A stretch of DNA of 64,000 nucleotides from Mycobacterium kiyosense (GCA_021654635.1 AP025179.1:1178001-1242000), one strand, 5' to 3'; shown: positions 27,105 to 37,193, counted from the first letter of the stretch. The notes: generated by a model from the sequence alone, not told the origin. Numbers and translations: made by a program.

Positions 27105-28211
27105 ATGAGAACCAAAGCCGCTGTCCTGTGGGGACTGCACCAGAAGTGGGAAGTCGAAGAGCTCGAACTCGACGGGCCCAAGGAACGCGAAGTGCTGGTC
27201 AAACTCGTGGCCAGCGGACTGTGCCACTCCGACGATCACCTGGTCACCGGGGACATGCCGATGAACCTGCCGGTGGTCGGCGGGCACGAGGGCGCCGGCG
27301 TCGTCGTCGAGGTGGGGCCGGGAGTCAGCGAGGTCGAGGCGGGTGACCACGTGGTGCTCAGCTTCATCCCGGCCTGCGGGCGCTGCCGCGCCTGCGCCAA
27401 GGGCATGGCCAACTTGTGTGAGTACGGGGCCGCCATCATGGCCGGCCCGCAACTCGACGGCACCTTCCGATTCCACGGCCGCGGGCATGACATCGGCCAA
27501 ATGTGCGTGCTGGGAACGTTTTCCGAGTACACCGTGGTGCCGATCGCCTCGGTGGTCAAGGTGGACAAGGACATTCCGCTGGACAAGGCGGCCCTGGTCG
27601 GTTGTGGTGTCACGACCGGCTACGGAGCCGCGGTGCGCACCGGCGAGGTGCGCGACGGTGAGACGGTGGTGGTGATGGGAGTCGGTGGCCTGGGCATCAA
27701 CGCGGTGCAGGGCGCGTCGATCGCCGGCGCGCGTTACGTGGTCGCGCTGGACCCGGTGGCGTTCAAGCGGGAGCAGTCGCTGCGGTTCGGTGCGACACAT
27801 GTCACGGCCGACGTCGCCGAGGCGCAGGCGCTCGTCGCCGAGATGACCCGCGGTGAGATGGCCGATGTTTGTGTGGTCACCACCGACAGCGCCGAGGGCG
27901 CCTACGTCGCGCAGGCACTGAGCCTGGTCGGCAAACGGGGGCGGGTGGTGATGACCGCCATCCCGCACCCGACGGATACCGTCGTTGACATGTCGCTGTT
28001 CGACCTCACCCTGTACGAAAAGCAGGTTCGCGGTTGCCTATTCGGCTCCTCGAGTCCCCGCGTCGACATCTACCGGATGCTGGAGCTGTATCGAGCCGGC
28101 CGGCTCAAACTCGACGAGCTGATCACCCGTGAGTACCAGCTCGACGAGCTCAACCAGGGTTACGAGGATCTGCACAGCGGCCGCAACCTGCGGGGGTTGA
28201 TCAGGTTCTAG
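27105..28211 (+). CDS. Zinc-dependent, NDMA-type alcohol dehydrogenase
   Basis: This 368-residue medium-chain dehydrogenase has catalytic zinc ligands in GLCHSDDH and GGHEGAG, and a structural zinc lobe CGRCRACAKGMANLC with four cysteines. The cofactor motif is GVGGLG, in a Rossmann domain ending in the ALDPVAFKREQ region. The sequence is characteristic of the actinobacterial NDMA-dependent (nicotinoprotein) alcohol dehydrogenases, in which NAD(H) stays bound. It begins 17 bp after the P450 gene with GGAAGGAAGA as ribosome site. Its last 11 bases overlap the convergent otsB. It probably oxidises the alcohol made by the P450. Confidence 0.9.
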   Translation: MRTKAAVLWGLHQKWEVEELELDGPKEREVLVKLVASGLCHSDDHLVTGDMPMNLPVVGGHEGAGVVVEVGPGVSEVEAGDHVVLSFIPACGRCRACAKGMANLCEYGAAIMAGPQLDGTFRFHGRGHDIGQMCVLGTFSEYTVVPIASVVKVDKDIPLDKAALVGCGVTTGYGAAVRTGEVRDGETVVVMGVGGLGINAVQGASIAGARYVVALDPVAFKREQSLRFGATHVTADVAEAQALVAEMTRGEMADVCVVTTDSAEGAYVAQALSLVGKRGRVVMTAIPHPTDTVVDMSLFDLTLYEKQVRGCLFGSSSPRVDIYRMLELYRAGRLKLDELITREYQLDELNQGYEDLHSGRNLRGLIRF

Positions 28212-29337
28212 AAACGCTGCCCGGTGTCGAGCTGGTTTCGAGTTGACCTGCCAGTCTGAGGATGAACTCGGCGACAGCGGCCGGGTTTTCCAAGGCGTAT
28301 TCGGCGGCGGTGGCACGGTCGCCGTCATCGTTGTGGCGCACCATGATCGGCACGCCGTCAGCGCGGACCGCATCGAAGGCGTCCTCGTCGGTGATGTCGT
28401 CACCGAGGTAGATCGGCACCAACGGACCCTTTCCCGATCCCAGGTGCTCCATTACCCAGCGCAGGGTTTTTCCCTTGTCCCAATCCAGATCTGGGCGTAG
28501 CTCGATGACTTCGCGCCCCGTCGTCACCCGCAGCGCGTCGCGCCGGCCGGCGGTACGCACCGCCGCGGACACCTCACCGACCCGATCCCGCGCGGCGTTG
28601 CGGTAGTGCACCGCCACACCGAACCGTTTGTGCTCCACCACAACCCCCGGTATGGGGCCGAGTTGTTCGCGGAGTTCGGCGGCGGCCTGCTCCAGTACCG
28701 GTACGGCGGCCGCAGCTTCGTCGTTCTGGTGGTGGGTGCCGTCCGGCGCAGTGAGCTCGAAGCCGTGACTGCCGGCGTACCAGATGCCCGGCAGGCCAAC
28801 GCGTTTGGACACGTCGGCAAGGTCGCGACCGCTGAGGATCGCCACCGGGCAGCGCGCCGCCAGCCGTTGCAGCGCGTCGGAAACCCCGGGGGCGGGCCTG
28901 GCCGCGTCGGGGTCGTTCACGATCTCCGACAGGGTGCCGTCGAAGTCGAAGAACACCGCCGGTGAACCGCTGACCCGGCCCAGTGTGCGCAGCGCATCGG
29001 GCAGCTCGGAGATGCGCTTGTCCCCGGTGCGGACGCCGATGTCGCCGGGATCGGTGACCGCCGCGTCCGCGCCGCCGGAGTCGCCGCCGACCCGGATCAC
29101 CAACGCGAATCCGGCTGCGCGGGCGGCGTCGGCACCGGAGGCGTCTGCCGCGACGACGGCGCAGCGCCCCGCGCGCACACCCAACTGTTCGGCTATCTCG
29201 AGGGCGGGGTCATCGGAGGTGAACTGGGCGGTTTGGACGCGGATCTCGCGCAGCCGCTCCTCGATCGTCTCGGTGGGCTTTAGCGCCGCGTCGAACAGGA
29301 CTGCGTCGATTCGTCGCGGATCGATGGTGACCGACAT
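28201..29337 (-). CDS. otsB: Trehalose-6-phosphate phosphatase
   Basis: This 378-residue protein corresponds to Rv3372 (OtsB2). It removes phosphate from trehalose-6-phosphate in the OtsA-OtsB route, feeding trehalose to mycolate glycolipids. The C-terminal HAD domain has motif I FFDFDGTLSEI with two Asp, motif II LSGRD, and the metal-binding YLGDDITDEDAF near the end. The N-terminal 120 residues are the pseudo-HAD extension found in mycobacterial OtsB2 (VLFDAALKPTET). ATG 29337 is the start. The 3' end overlaps the convergent alcohol dehydrogenase gene by 11 bp. Confidence 0.92.
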   Translation of the reverse strand: MSVTIDPRRIDAVLFDAALKPTETIEERLREIRVQTAQFTSDDPALEIAEQLGVRAGRCAVVAADASGADAARAAGFALVIRVGGDSGGADAAVTDPGDIGVRTGDKRISELPDALRTLGRVSGSPAVFFDFDGTLSEIVNDPDAARPAPGVSDALQRLAARCPVAILSGRDLADVSKRVGLPGIWYAGSHGFELTAPDGTHHQNDEAAAAVPVLEQAAAELREQLGPIPGVVVEHKRFGVAVHYRNAARDRVGEVSAAVRTAGRRDALRVTTGREVIELRPDLDWDKGKTLRWVMEHLGSGKGPLVPIYLGDDITDEDAFDAVRADGVPIMVRHNDDGDRATAAEYALENPAAVAEFILRLAGQLETSSTPGSVSRT

Positions 29338-29340
29338 GGA

Positions 29341-29359
29341 CCCACCCTCTCACGGTGGG
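29341..29359. terminator. Small hairpin between WS/DGAT and otsB
   Basis: CCCACC and GGTGGG form a six-pair stem with a seven-base loop, between the end of the acyltransferase gene and the otsB start on the minus strand. There is no U-tract; it may be a weak intrinsic terminator or part of the otsB leader. Confidence 0.3.
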
Positions 29360-29371
29360 CCAGCTTCGGGC

Positions 29372-30644
29372 TCAGGGGCGGCGCGCTCGCACCGGCTGCG
29401 CCGACGGCCGCCACCGGGCCGCGCCGTTGGACAGGGGCCGGGCGGGCCGCCTGCGCCGTCGTTCGAACAGTACGACCGAGTCCTGGGTGAGTGCCGCCAG
29501 ATGGGCGATACCCGCTTCGATGCCCGTGGCGAGTTGCTCCAGCACGGCTGCGCCGTCGTAGTCGGCGGTCAGGCCGAACACCAACTCGTCGCCGTAGCCG
29601 AGCACCGCGACCCCGGTGCTGAGCTCGGGGGCGGTCGGCGGGATCGGCAGCAACTCTGCGACCTGCCTGCCCATCAGCGTCAGCGGTTGCCGCGGCCCCC
29701 GCCCATGGGTGGCCAGTGTCACCACATCGTTGCGTGACGTGCCGGTGAATGCCTGAATCACTTTATTGCACAAGGCAAGTGGAGAGTATTCGGCTGGCGC
29801 CGGGAGGCCTTGCGTGGTGGCATGGTGAACCGCCCGCAGTTGCATGACGGGGTCGTGAAGATGCACCGGCAGCTGCGACAGTGCGGATCCCACAGTGCGC
29901 AGTGAATCGGCTCGCGGCTGCTCGCCGCGGTCTGCGAGTACGGTTCGGAAGCCCTCGGTGACCGCTGCCAGCGCGACGTCGTCGAGACCGACCCCGAGCT
30001 TGCGGGCCACGCTTTCGGCGGTGGTGCGGGAGACCCGGACCGTGCGGTAATGCCGCAGCGTGTTCTGCGAGCCGACCGGCGAGGTCAACGTCGCCAGGGT
30101 GCCGACCGCGGCGGCGAGTCCGCTCGTCGCGTCGCTGACGGCCCGGGCCGCGGCCTTGGCGACGTTCAACGGAGCGCGCAGCAGGGTACTGGGCCAGCTT
30201 TCCCGGGCCAACGGTGAAACCTGTTTCAGGGCAACGGCATTGGTAAAAGCATCGTCGCCACTACCGTCGCAGAGCTGGGCGAGTAGACGGGCGGCCGGCG
30301 TCATGCCGTGGTGGGCTTTGATCAAGATCGCCCAGCGATTGCCCCGCAGTCCCTCGATGATCCAGCACTCCCACAACGGGCGGGCCGGGTCGAGGGGGCG
30401 CTCAAGGCGTGGGCGATGGCGCGGAACAAGTCGGCGTCGTCGCCGGGTTGCGGCAGCGCCACCCGCTGCACATGCCGGGCCGGTTCGAATCCCGGCTCAA
30501 AGCGTTCGGCCAGCAAAGTCGCGATTCGGTCGTTGCCGGGAGCCGGCCCCGCGACGACGGCGGCGGCTCCCATCGCCATGCTCGCGTGCCGGTCTGGTCC
30601 GGGATTCCCCAGGGTCCCGCGTCCGTCGTCGTCAGTTGCGCCAT
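29372..30644 (-). CDS. Wax ester synthase/diacylglycerol acyltransferase (Rv3371-like), two frame breaks
   Basis: This is a WS/DGAT-family protein that would make triacylglycerol or wax esters. Reconstruction starts at ATG 30644 (MAQLTTTDAG). One base is missing near 30612-30614, after which reading continues as LGNPGPDRHASMAMGAAAVV to AIAHAL. A second is missing near 30401-30405, after which ERPLDPARPLWECWIIEGLRGNRW follows. The acyltransferase motif appears as KAHHGMTPA: the two histidines are kept but the usual DG is not, as in Rv3371. The C-terminal IPPTAPELSTGVAVLGYGDELVFGLTADYD is typical. The gene is divergent from dnaE2. Two deletions in one gene suggest poor sequence here rather than decay. 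Confidence 0.82.
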
Positions 30645-30883
30645 GCCCTGCCCCGGCCCTCGCCCCCGGCCCCGCCTGCTTTTTCAAGTTGTACCAGTAT
30701 CGGTCTGGGGCGGCCGCATCGGTAGGCCTGGCAGGTTAACAGTGTGTTTTCTGGATAAAGATGCGTTTAACTGCGCAGATGGCTTACCGAGAGCTGTTGT
30801 TCGCAAATTGTTTCGGCAACGTTCAAAAGATGTTCCGGCCGCGGGTCCCCGGCAGCAGGCGGGAGCGGGCGGCCATTCGACAG

Positions 30884-30899
30884 TCGAACAAATGTTCGA
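30884..30899. promoter_or_regulatory. LexA/SOS box upstream of dnaE2
   Basis: TCGAAC-AAAT-GTTCGA is a perfect match to the mycobacterial SOS consensus and ends 12 bases before the dnaE2 ATG. LexA bound here would block the start region directly. Confidence 0.93.
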
Positions 30900-30911
30900 T
30901 AACATCGGGTC

Positions 30912-33900
30912 ATGGGTTGGTATCACGGTCCGCCGAGTTGGGCGGAAATGGAGCGGGTTCTCGACAGCAAGCCGCGCCATGCCGGCGGGCCGGCACCTAC
31001 CGGACCGCCCGATCCGTCCCTGGATGGGCCGCTGTCACACACACGCGGCTCATATAAAGCAAAACCGGACGGGCAACGGGTCCGCTCCGCCGTCGCATAC
31101 GCCGAATTGCATGCGCATTCGGCGTACAGCTTCCTCGACGGGGCCAGTACGCCGGAGGAACTGGTCGAGGAGGCCGCCCGGCTGGATCTGCGTGCGCTGG
31201 CGCTGACCGATCACGACGGCCTGTACGGGGCGGTGCGGTTCGCCGAAGCCGCCATTGAACTGGATGTACGCACGGTGTTCGGTGCCGAACTCTCGTTGAG
31301 CTGCCAGGCCCGCACCGAACAGCCGGACCCGCCGGGCCCGCATCTGTTGGTGCTGGCTCGCGGCCCGGAAGGGTACCGACGGTTGTCCCGGCAGCTGGCT
31401 GCGGCGCATCTTGCCGGGGGTCAGAAGGGCACGCTGCGCTACGACCTCGACGCGCTGACCGAAGCTGCCGGCGGCCACTGGCACATTCTCACCGGATGCC
31501 GGAAAGGTGCTGTGCGCCAAGCGCTTTACGATGGCGGGCCCGACGCGGCGCGCCGTGCCCTGGCCAACCTGGTGGACCGGTTCGGCGCGCAACGGGTGAG
31601 TGTCGAACTGACCCACCACGGCCAGCCGCTCGACGACGAGCGCAACGCGATGCTGGCCGGGTTGGCCCCGCAGTTCGGGGTCGGTGTCGTGGCCACCACC
31701 GGTGCGCACTTCGCCCATCCGTCGCGCCGCCGGCTGGCCATGGCGATGGGTGCGATCAGGGCCCGCCAATCCCTGGATGCCGCCGCCGGATGGCTGGCCC
31801 CGCTGGGCGGGTCGCATCTGCGCTCCGGGCAGGAGATGGCCCGGCTGTTCGCGCAGCACCCCGAAGCGGTGACCGCGGCCGCCGAACTCGGTGAGCAGTG
31901 CGCGTTCGGCCTGGCGCTCATCGCGCCGCAGCTGCCGCCGTTCGACGTACCCGACGGGTATACCGAGGACAGCTGGCTGCGGGCGCTGACCATGAGAGGT
32001 GCCGCCGACCGCTACGGGCCTGTTGAGCGGGCACGCAAGGCGTACATCCAGATCGAGCACGAGTTGAAAGTCATTGCCCAACTGCAATTTCCGGGCTACT
32101 TCTTGGTGGTGCACGACATCACCCGGTTCTGTCGCGACAACGACATCCTGTGCCAGGGCAGGGGATCGGCCGCCAACTCCGCGGTCTGCTACGCCCTGGG
32201 TGTCACCGCCGTCGACCCGATCGCCAACGACTTGCTGTTCGAGCGATTTCTGTCGCCCGCCCGCGACGGGCCACCCGACATCGACATCGACATCGAGTCC
32301 GATCAGCGCGAGAAGGTGATCCAATACGTCTACGACAAGTACGGTCGCGACTACGCCGCCCAGGTCGCCAACGTCATCACCTACCGCGCCCGCAGCGCGG
32401 TGCGCGACATGGCCCGAGCCCTGGGTTTTTCGCAAGGGCAGCAGGATGCGTGGAGTAAGCAGATCAACCATTGGTCGGGGCAGCCTTCCGATATCGAAGG
32501 CATCCCCGAGCAGGTGGTGGATTTGGCGAATCAGATCCGGAATCTGCCGCGGCACATGGGCATTCATTCCGGGGGCATGGTTATCTGCGACCGTCCGATC
32601 GCCGACGTGTGCCCGGTGGAATGGGCCCGCATGGAGAACCGCAGTGTCCTGCAATGGGACAAAGACGACTGCGCCGCAATCGGTTTGGTGAAGTTCGACC
32701 TGCTGGGCCTGGGCATGCTGTCGGCGCTGCACTATGCGCGGGACCTGGTCGCCGAGCACAAGGGTATCGAGGTGGACTTCGCCCGGCTCGACCTGTCCGA
32801 ACCCGCGGTGTACGAGATGCTGCAGCGGGCCGATTCGGTCGGGGTGTTCCAGGTGGAGTCGCGCGCGCAGATGGCCACCCTGCCGCGGCTGCGGCCCCGG
32901 GTCTTCTACGACCTGGTGGTGGAGGTGGCGCTGATCCGGCCCGGGCCCATCCAGGGCGGGTCGGTGCACCCCTACATCCGGCGGCGCAACGGACTGGATC
33001 CCGTCGCATACGACCATCCGTCGATGGAGTCGGCGCTGCAGAAGACGTTGGGGGTGCCGCTTTTCCAGGAACAACTGATGCAACTCGCGGTCGACTGCGC
33101 CGGCTTCTCCGCGGCCGAGGCCGACCAGCTGCGCCGTGCCATGGGGTCCAAGCGCTCGACCGAACGTATGCAACGACTGCGCGGCCGATTCTACGAAGGC
33201 ATGCGCACTCTGCACGGCGCCCCTGACGAGGTGATCGACCGGATCTACGAGAAGCTGCATGCGTTCGCCAACTTCGGTTTCCCCGAGAGCCACGCGCTGT
33301 CGTTCGCATCGCTGGTGTTCTACTCGTCGTGGTTCAAGCTGCACCACCCCGCGGCGTTCTGCGCTGCCTTGTTGCGTGCCCAGCCGATGGGCTTCTATTC
33401 GCCGCAATCGCTGGTCGCCGACGCGCGCCGGCACGGCGTGCTGGTGCACGGCCCATGCGTGAACGCCAGCCTGGCTTCCGCGACGCTGGAGAACGCCGGG
33501 ACCGAGGTGCGCCTCGGCCTGGGCGCGGTGCGCCATATCGGCGACGACCTGGCCGAGGAACTGGTCGAGGAGCGAAAAGTCAACGGCCCGTTCGTTTCTC
33601 TGCTGGACCTGACGACCCGCCTGCAGCTCTCCGTGCCGCAGACCGAGGCGTTGGCGACGGCCGGGGCGCTGGGCTGTTTTCAGATGTCGCGGCGGCAGGC
33701 GCTGTGGGCGGCCGGGGCGGCGGCCACCCAACGGCCGGACCGGCTACCGGGGTGGGGTCGTCGTCGCACATCCCGGTGCTGCCGGGGATGAGCGAGCTGG
33801 AACTGGCCGCCGCCGACGTGTGGGCCACCGGGGTCTCCCCGGACAGCTATCCGACGCAGTTCCTGCGGGCAGACCTGGACGCGCTGGGGGTGATACCGGC

Positions 33901-34201
33901 GGCGGAGCTGGGGTCGGTGCCCGATGGGGACCGGGTGTTGGTCGCGGGGGCCGTGACGCACCGGCAACGGCCCGCCACCGCCCAGGGAGTGACGTTCGTC
34001 AACCTCGAAGACGAGACCGGCATGGTCAACGTGCTCTGCACGCCGGGAGTGTGGATGCGGCACCGCAAACTGGCGCAGACTTCGCCGGCGCTGCTGATTC
34101 GCGGTCAGGTCCAAAACGCCAGTGGTGCAATCACGGTCGTGGCCGAACGGTTGGGTCGCATCAGTCTTTCCGTCGGCTCGAAGTCCCGGGACTTCCGCTA
34201 G
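30912..34201 (+). CDS. dnaE2: Error-prone DNA polymerase DnaE2, frameshifted near the C-terminus
   Basis: DnaE2 is the C-family polymerase of the damage-induced mutasome with ImuA' and ImuB. The PHP domain opens with AELHAHSAYSFLDGASTPEELVEEA and LTDHDGLYGAVRF. The catalytic palm aspartates are in PDIDIDIES near residues 455-461, followed by GRGSAANSAVCYALGVT-type and FPESHALSFASLVFYSSWFKLHHPAAFC blocks. At 33749-33752 a run of four G should have five. Adding one joins TQRPDRLPG to VGSSSHIPVLPGMSELELA and continues to SLSVGSKSRDFR at 34201, about 1096 residues. As written, translation stops at 33791 and loses the C-terminal OB-fold region. ATG 30912 matches the MGW-x3-PPSWAEMERVL start of orthologues. 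Confidence 0.92.
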
Positions 34202-34334
34202 CGTGCGGTGTTGTACAGGGGGCGTTCGGCCCTACCCGGCATTCGGTGACGGTGCGAACGTGTAGTCAACGAGTTCCGCTCAAGCGTCAGCGTCGCCGGA
34301 CGGGCGGTCAGGATTTGCCCAGGTAGGAGTCGCG

Positions 34335-36755
34335 GTGCCGGAACCCCCCGACAGATTCATCGACCTGCCGCTGGCGCAGGCGCTGGCCGAACTGAACAGC
34401 TCCCCATCAGGTCTGACAACCGCCGAAGCGCAGCAACGGCTGCAGCGGTTCGGTCCCAACGAGATCGCCGAGCGCCATCGCAACAAGGTGCTGGAGTTTC
34501 TCGGATATTTCTGGGCGCCGATCCCGTGGATGATCGAGGTGGCGTTGGTGTTGTCGCTGGCCGCCCAGCACTGGGTCGACGCGGCGATCATCGGCGTGTT
34601 GCTGGCGATGAACGGGCTGGTGGCCTACTTCGAGGAACACCAGGCGGCCAATGCCATCGCGGCGCTCAAGCAGCGGCTGGCTTCCTCGGCGCGGGTGTTG
34701 CGTGATGGTGCTTGGGTGACGGTGGCGGTACGCGAGTTGGTGCCCGGTGACGTGGTGCGGGTGCGGCTCGGTGACGTGGTGCCTGCCGACCTGCGAGTGC
34801 TCGACGACGTCAGGCTCGAGGTGGACCAGTCCGCGCTCACCGGCGAGTCACTGGCCGTGAGCCGCGGACAGGGCGACAGCCTGTATTCCGGATCGGTGCT
34901 GGCACGCGGCGAAGCCGACGCGCTGGTGTGTACCACGGGTGCCTCGTCGTTCATGGGCAAGACCACCGCGCTGGTGCAGAGCGCGGGGACCGTCAGCCAC
35001 TTCCAGCGCGCGGTGTTGCGAATCGCCAACTATCTGATCGCGATCGCGGTGGTGTTGGTGACGCTGGTGGTGGTGGTCTCGCTGATTCGCGGGAACCCGG
35101 TGCTGGAGACCCTCGAGTTCGCGCTGGTGGTCACGATCGCTTCCATTCCGGTAGCGCTACCCGCGGTGTTGTCGGTGACGATGGCCATCGGCGCTCGGCA
35201 GCTGGCACGGCAGCAGGCCGTGGTGAGCCATCTGCCCGCAGTCGAGGAACTCGGCGGCATCGACATCCTGTGTTCGGACAAAACCGGCACGCTGACCCAG
35301 AACCGGTTGGCCGTCGCCGCCAGCTGGACCGCCCATGGTGTATCCGAGGTCGAGCTGCTCGAGGGCGCCGCACTGGCCTCGCGCGCCGAAGACAATGACC
35401 TGATCGACCTGGCCGTGATCGCGGCGGCGGGCCGGCGACGGCCGGTAACGGTGGATCAGTTCATTCCATTCGACCCGGTCAGCAAGCGGACCGAGGCGTC
35501 GGTGCAGCAGGACGGCGGTCCGGCATTTCGCGTCAGCAAGGGCGCACCGCAAGTCATCACAGCGCTGTGCGACGGCGATGGCGCCACCGACCGCGTCGGT
35601 GAAGTGGTCGAAGGCTTCGCGCGCCACGGGCACCGCTCCCTGGCCGTGGCGAAAACCGGCGAAGACGGTTCCTGGCGGCTGCTGGGGGTGCTGGCGCTGG
35701 CCGACCCGCCCCGCACGGACTCCGCGGACACCATCGCCGCTGCCAGAGAACTCGGCATCGACGTCAAGATGGTCACCGGCGACCAGGTCGCCATCGGACG
35801 CGAGATCGCCCGCCAGGTCGGTCTCGGCGACCAGATCATGGATGCCGAGGCCTTCGACACGACCGCCGACGACGAATTGGGCGCCCGAATGGAAGCGACC
35901 GACGGGTTCGCGCAGGTTTTCCCGGAGCACAAGTACCGCATCGTGAAGCTGCTGCAGTCTCGTGGGCACATCGTCGGGATGACCGGCGACGGGGTGAACG
36001 ACGCGCCCGCGCTCAAGCAGGCCGACGCCGGTATCGCGGTGGACGGGGCCACCGACGCCGCCCGCGCGGCCGCCGACGTGGTCCTGCTGGCACCCGGGCT
36101 GTCGGTGATCGTGTCGGCGGTCGGGCTGGCCCGCGAGATCTTCGCGCGGCTGACCAGCTACGCCACCTACCGCATCACCGAGACCATCCGGGTGCTGCTG
36201 CTGATCACCCTGGCGGTGGTGTTGATGAATTTCTTCCCGGTCACCGCGGCAATGATCGTATTTCTGGCGGTGCTCAACGACGGTGCGATCCTGTCCATCG
36301 CCTACGACAACGTGCGCGGCTCATCCACGCCGGTCAAGTGGGACATGCGCGTGGTGCTGACCATCGCGACGGTGCTGGGCGCGATAGGCGTGGTGGCGAC
36401 ATTCGTGCTTTTCTTCCTGGCCACCACGGTCTTCGGGTGCAGCCACGACCTGATCCGGACCATGATCTATCTCAAGTTGTCGGTGGCCGGCCAACTCACC
36501 ATCTTCCTCACCCGCACCCGCGGTCCGTTCTGGTCCCGACCCGCACCCTCGCGGTTGTTGCTGGGCGCCGTCGTCGCAGCGCAAACCATCGCCACCTTGA
36601 TCGCCGTGTACGGGGTCGCGATGACTCCACTCGGGTGGCGCTGGGCCGGACTCGTGTGGGCCTATGCGGTGTCGTGGTTCTTCGTCAACGACCGGATCAA
36701 GCTCGCCGCCTACAGGTGGCTGGACCACCATCCCCGCCGCGCACAAGTGCGTTAG
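34335..36755 (+). CDS. P-type ATPase of the plasma-membrane H+-efflux type
   Basis: This 806-residue ion pump has the actuator motif LTGESLAV, phosphorylation site DKTGTLT with Asp315, nucleotide-domain KGAPQVI and the hinge MTGDGVNDAPALKQADAGIAV. Ten hydrophobic segments are visible. The helix-4 sequence IASIPVALPAVLSVTMAIGARQLA and the VFPEHKYRIVKLLQ segment are typical of P3A proton ATPases rather than heavy-metal or calcium pumps. It starts at GTG with AGGAG five bases upstream. To my memory M. tuberculosis has no such gene beside dnaE2, so it looks like an insertion into a conserved neighbourhood. It may export protons or help pH homeostasis. Confidence 0.9.
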   Translation: MPEPPDRFIDLPLAQALAELNSSPSGLTTAEAQQRLQRFGPNEIAERHRNKVLEFLGYFWAPIPWMIEVALVLSLAAQHWVDAAIIGVLLAMNGLVAYFEEHQAANAIAALKQRLASSARVLRDGAWVTVAVRELVPGDVVRVRLGDVVPADLRVLDDVRLEVDQSALTGESLAVSRGQGDSLYSGSVLARGEADALVCTTGASSFMGKTTALVQSAGTVSHFQRAVLRIANYLIAIAVVLVTLVVVVSLIRGNPVLETLEFALVVTIASIPVALPAVLSVTMAIGARQLARQQAVVSHLPAVEELGGIDILCSDKTGTLTQNRLAVAASWTAHGVSEVELLEGAALASRAEDNDLIDLAVIAAAGRRRPVTVDQFIPFDPVSKRTEASVQQDGGPAFRVSKGAPQVITALCDGDGATDRVGEVVEGFARHGHRSLAVAKTGEDGSWRLLGVLALADPPRTDSADTIAAARELGIDVKMVTGDQVAIGREIARQVGLGDQIMDAEAFDTTADDELGARMEATDGFAQVFPEHKYRIVKLLQSRGHIVGMTGDGVNDAPALKQADAGIAVDGATDAARAAADVVLLAPGLSVIVSAVGLAREIFARLTSYATYRITETIRVLLLITLAVVLMNFFPVTAAMIVFLAVLNDGAILSIAYDNVRGSSTPVKWDMRVVLTIATVLGAIGVVATFVLFFLATTVFGCSHDLIRTMIYLKLSVAGQLTIFLTRTRGPFWSRPAPSRLLLGAVVAAQTIATLIAVYGVAMTPLGWRWAGLVWAYAVSWFFVNDRIKLAAYRWLDHHPRRAQVR

Positions 36756-36758
36756 CGG

Positions 36759-37169
36759 TCAGGTCGTGGGGGTGGTCCAGAACTTGGTCGGGGTGATGCG
36801 CAGCCGGGTGCTGAAGTTGCCCATCATGTCGGTCAGGCCTTCGGCGTCGGAGTCCTCGCGGTACTTCGCCCAGTAGGGTCCGTCGTCACGGCAGTCGACG
36901 CCCTCGGCGTCGATGGCTGCCGTGCCGCCGATGACGACGACTCCGCCGCCGTTGCCGTCGGAGTCCAGGTTCAGGCTGACGTGCGGGCGCGCCTTGATGT
37001 GAGCCACCTTGGCGGCGCTGGGCATGCTGTACACGGTCAGGTCGGTGCCGTCGAAGTAGAACCAGACCAGTCGCGGCACCGGCTGACCGGATTTGGCGAC
37101 GGTGGTCAGCCAGCCGCAGTGGTCGGAGCTGAGTCTGCTGGAAATCTCTTCGGGGAGTTCGACGCTCAT
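36759..37169 (-). CDS. PNPOx-like flavin/F420-binding protein (Rv3369-like)
   Basis: This 136-residue split-barrel protein of the pyridoxamine-phosphate oxidase-like family starts MSVELPEEISSRLSSDHCGWLTTV. It has the WFYFDGTDLTVYSMPSAAKVAHIKARPHVSLNLD strand pattern of FMN- or F420-binding oxidoreductases. It matches Rv3369 in length and sequence. The specific reaction is unknown; relatives are F420-dependent reductases or heme-degrading and regulatory flavoproteins. The start at ATG 37169 is only 24 bp from the divergent nitroreductase start, and their -10 elements overlap. It is convergent with the P-type ATPase gene, three bases apart. Confidence 0.82.
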   Translation of the reverse strand: MSVELPEEISSRLSSDHCGWLTTVAKSGQPVPRLVWFYFDGTDLTVYSMPSAAKVAHIKARPHVSLNLDSDGNGGGVVVIGGTAAIDAEGVDCRDDGPYWAKYREDSDAEGLTDMMGNFSTRLRITPTKFWTTPTT

Positions 37170-37176
37170 GACCGCA

Positions 37177-37186
37177 ACGGTAGCCT
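37177..37186. promoter_or_regulatory. Overlapping divergent -10 elements (PNPOx-like and nitroreductase genes)
   Basis: On the plus strand TAGCCT (37181-37186) ends seven bases before the nitroreductase ATG. On the minus strand TACCGT (37177-37182) ends seven bases before the PNPOx ATG. The hexamers share two base pairs, so RNA polymerase could probably serve only one direction at a time. Confidence 0.5.
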
Positions 37187-37193
37187 CCACAGC

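Noticed and set aside
31050..33731. An 893-codon open frame on the minus strand
   Set aside because: It is antisense to dnaE2, which has clear catalytic motifs; the frame reflects GC skew at third positions.
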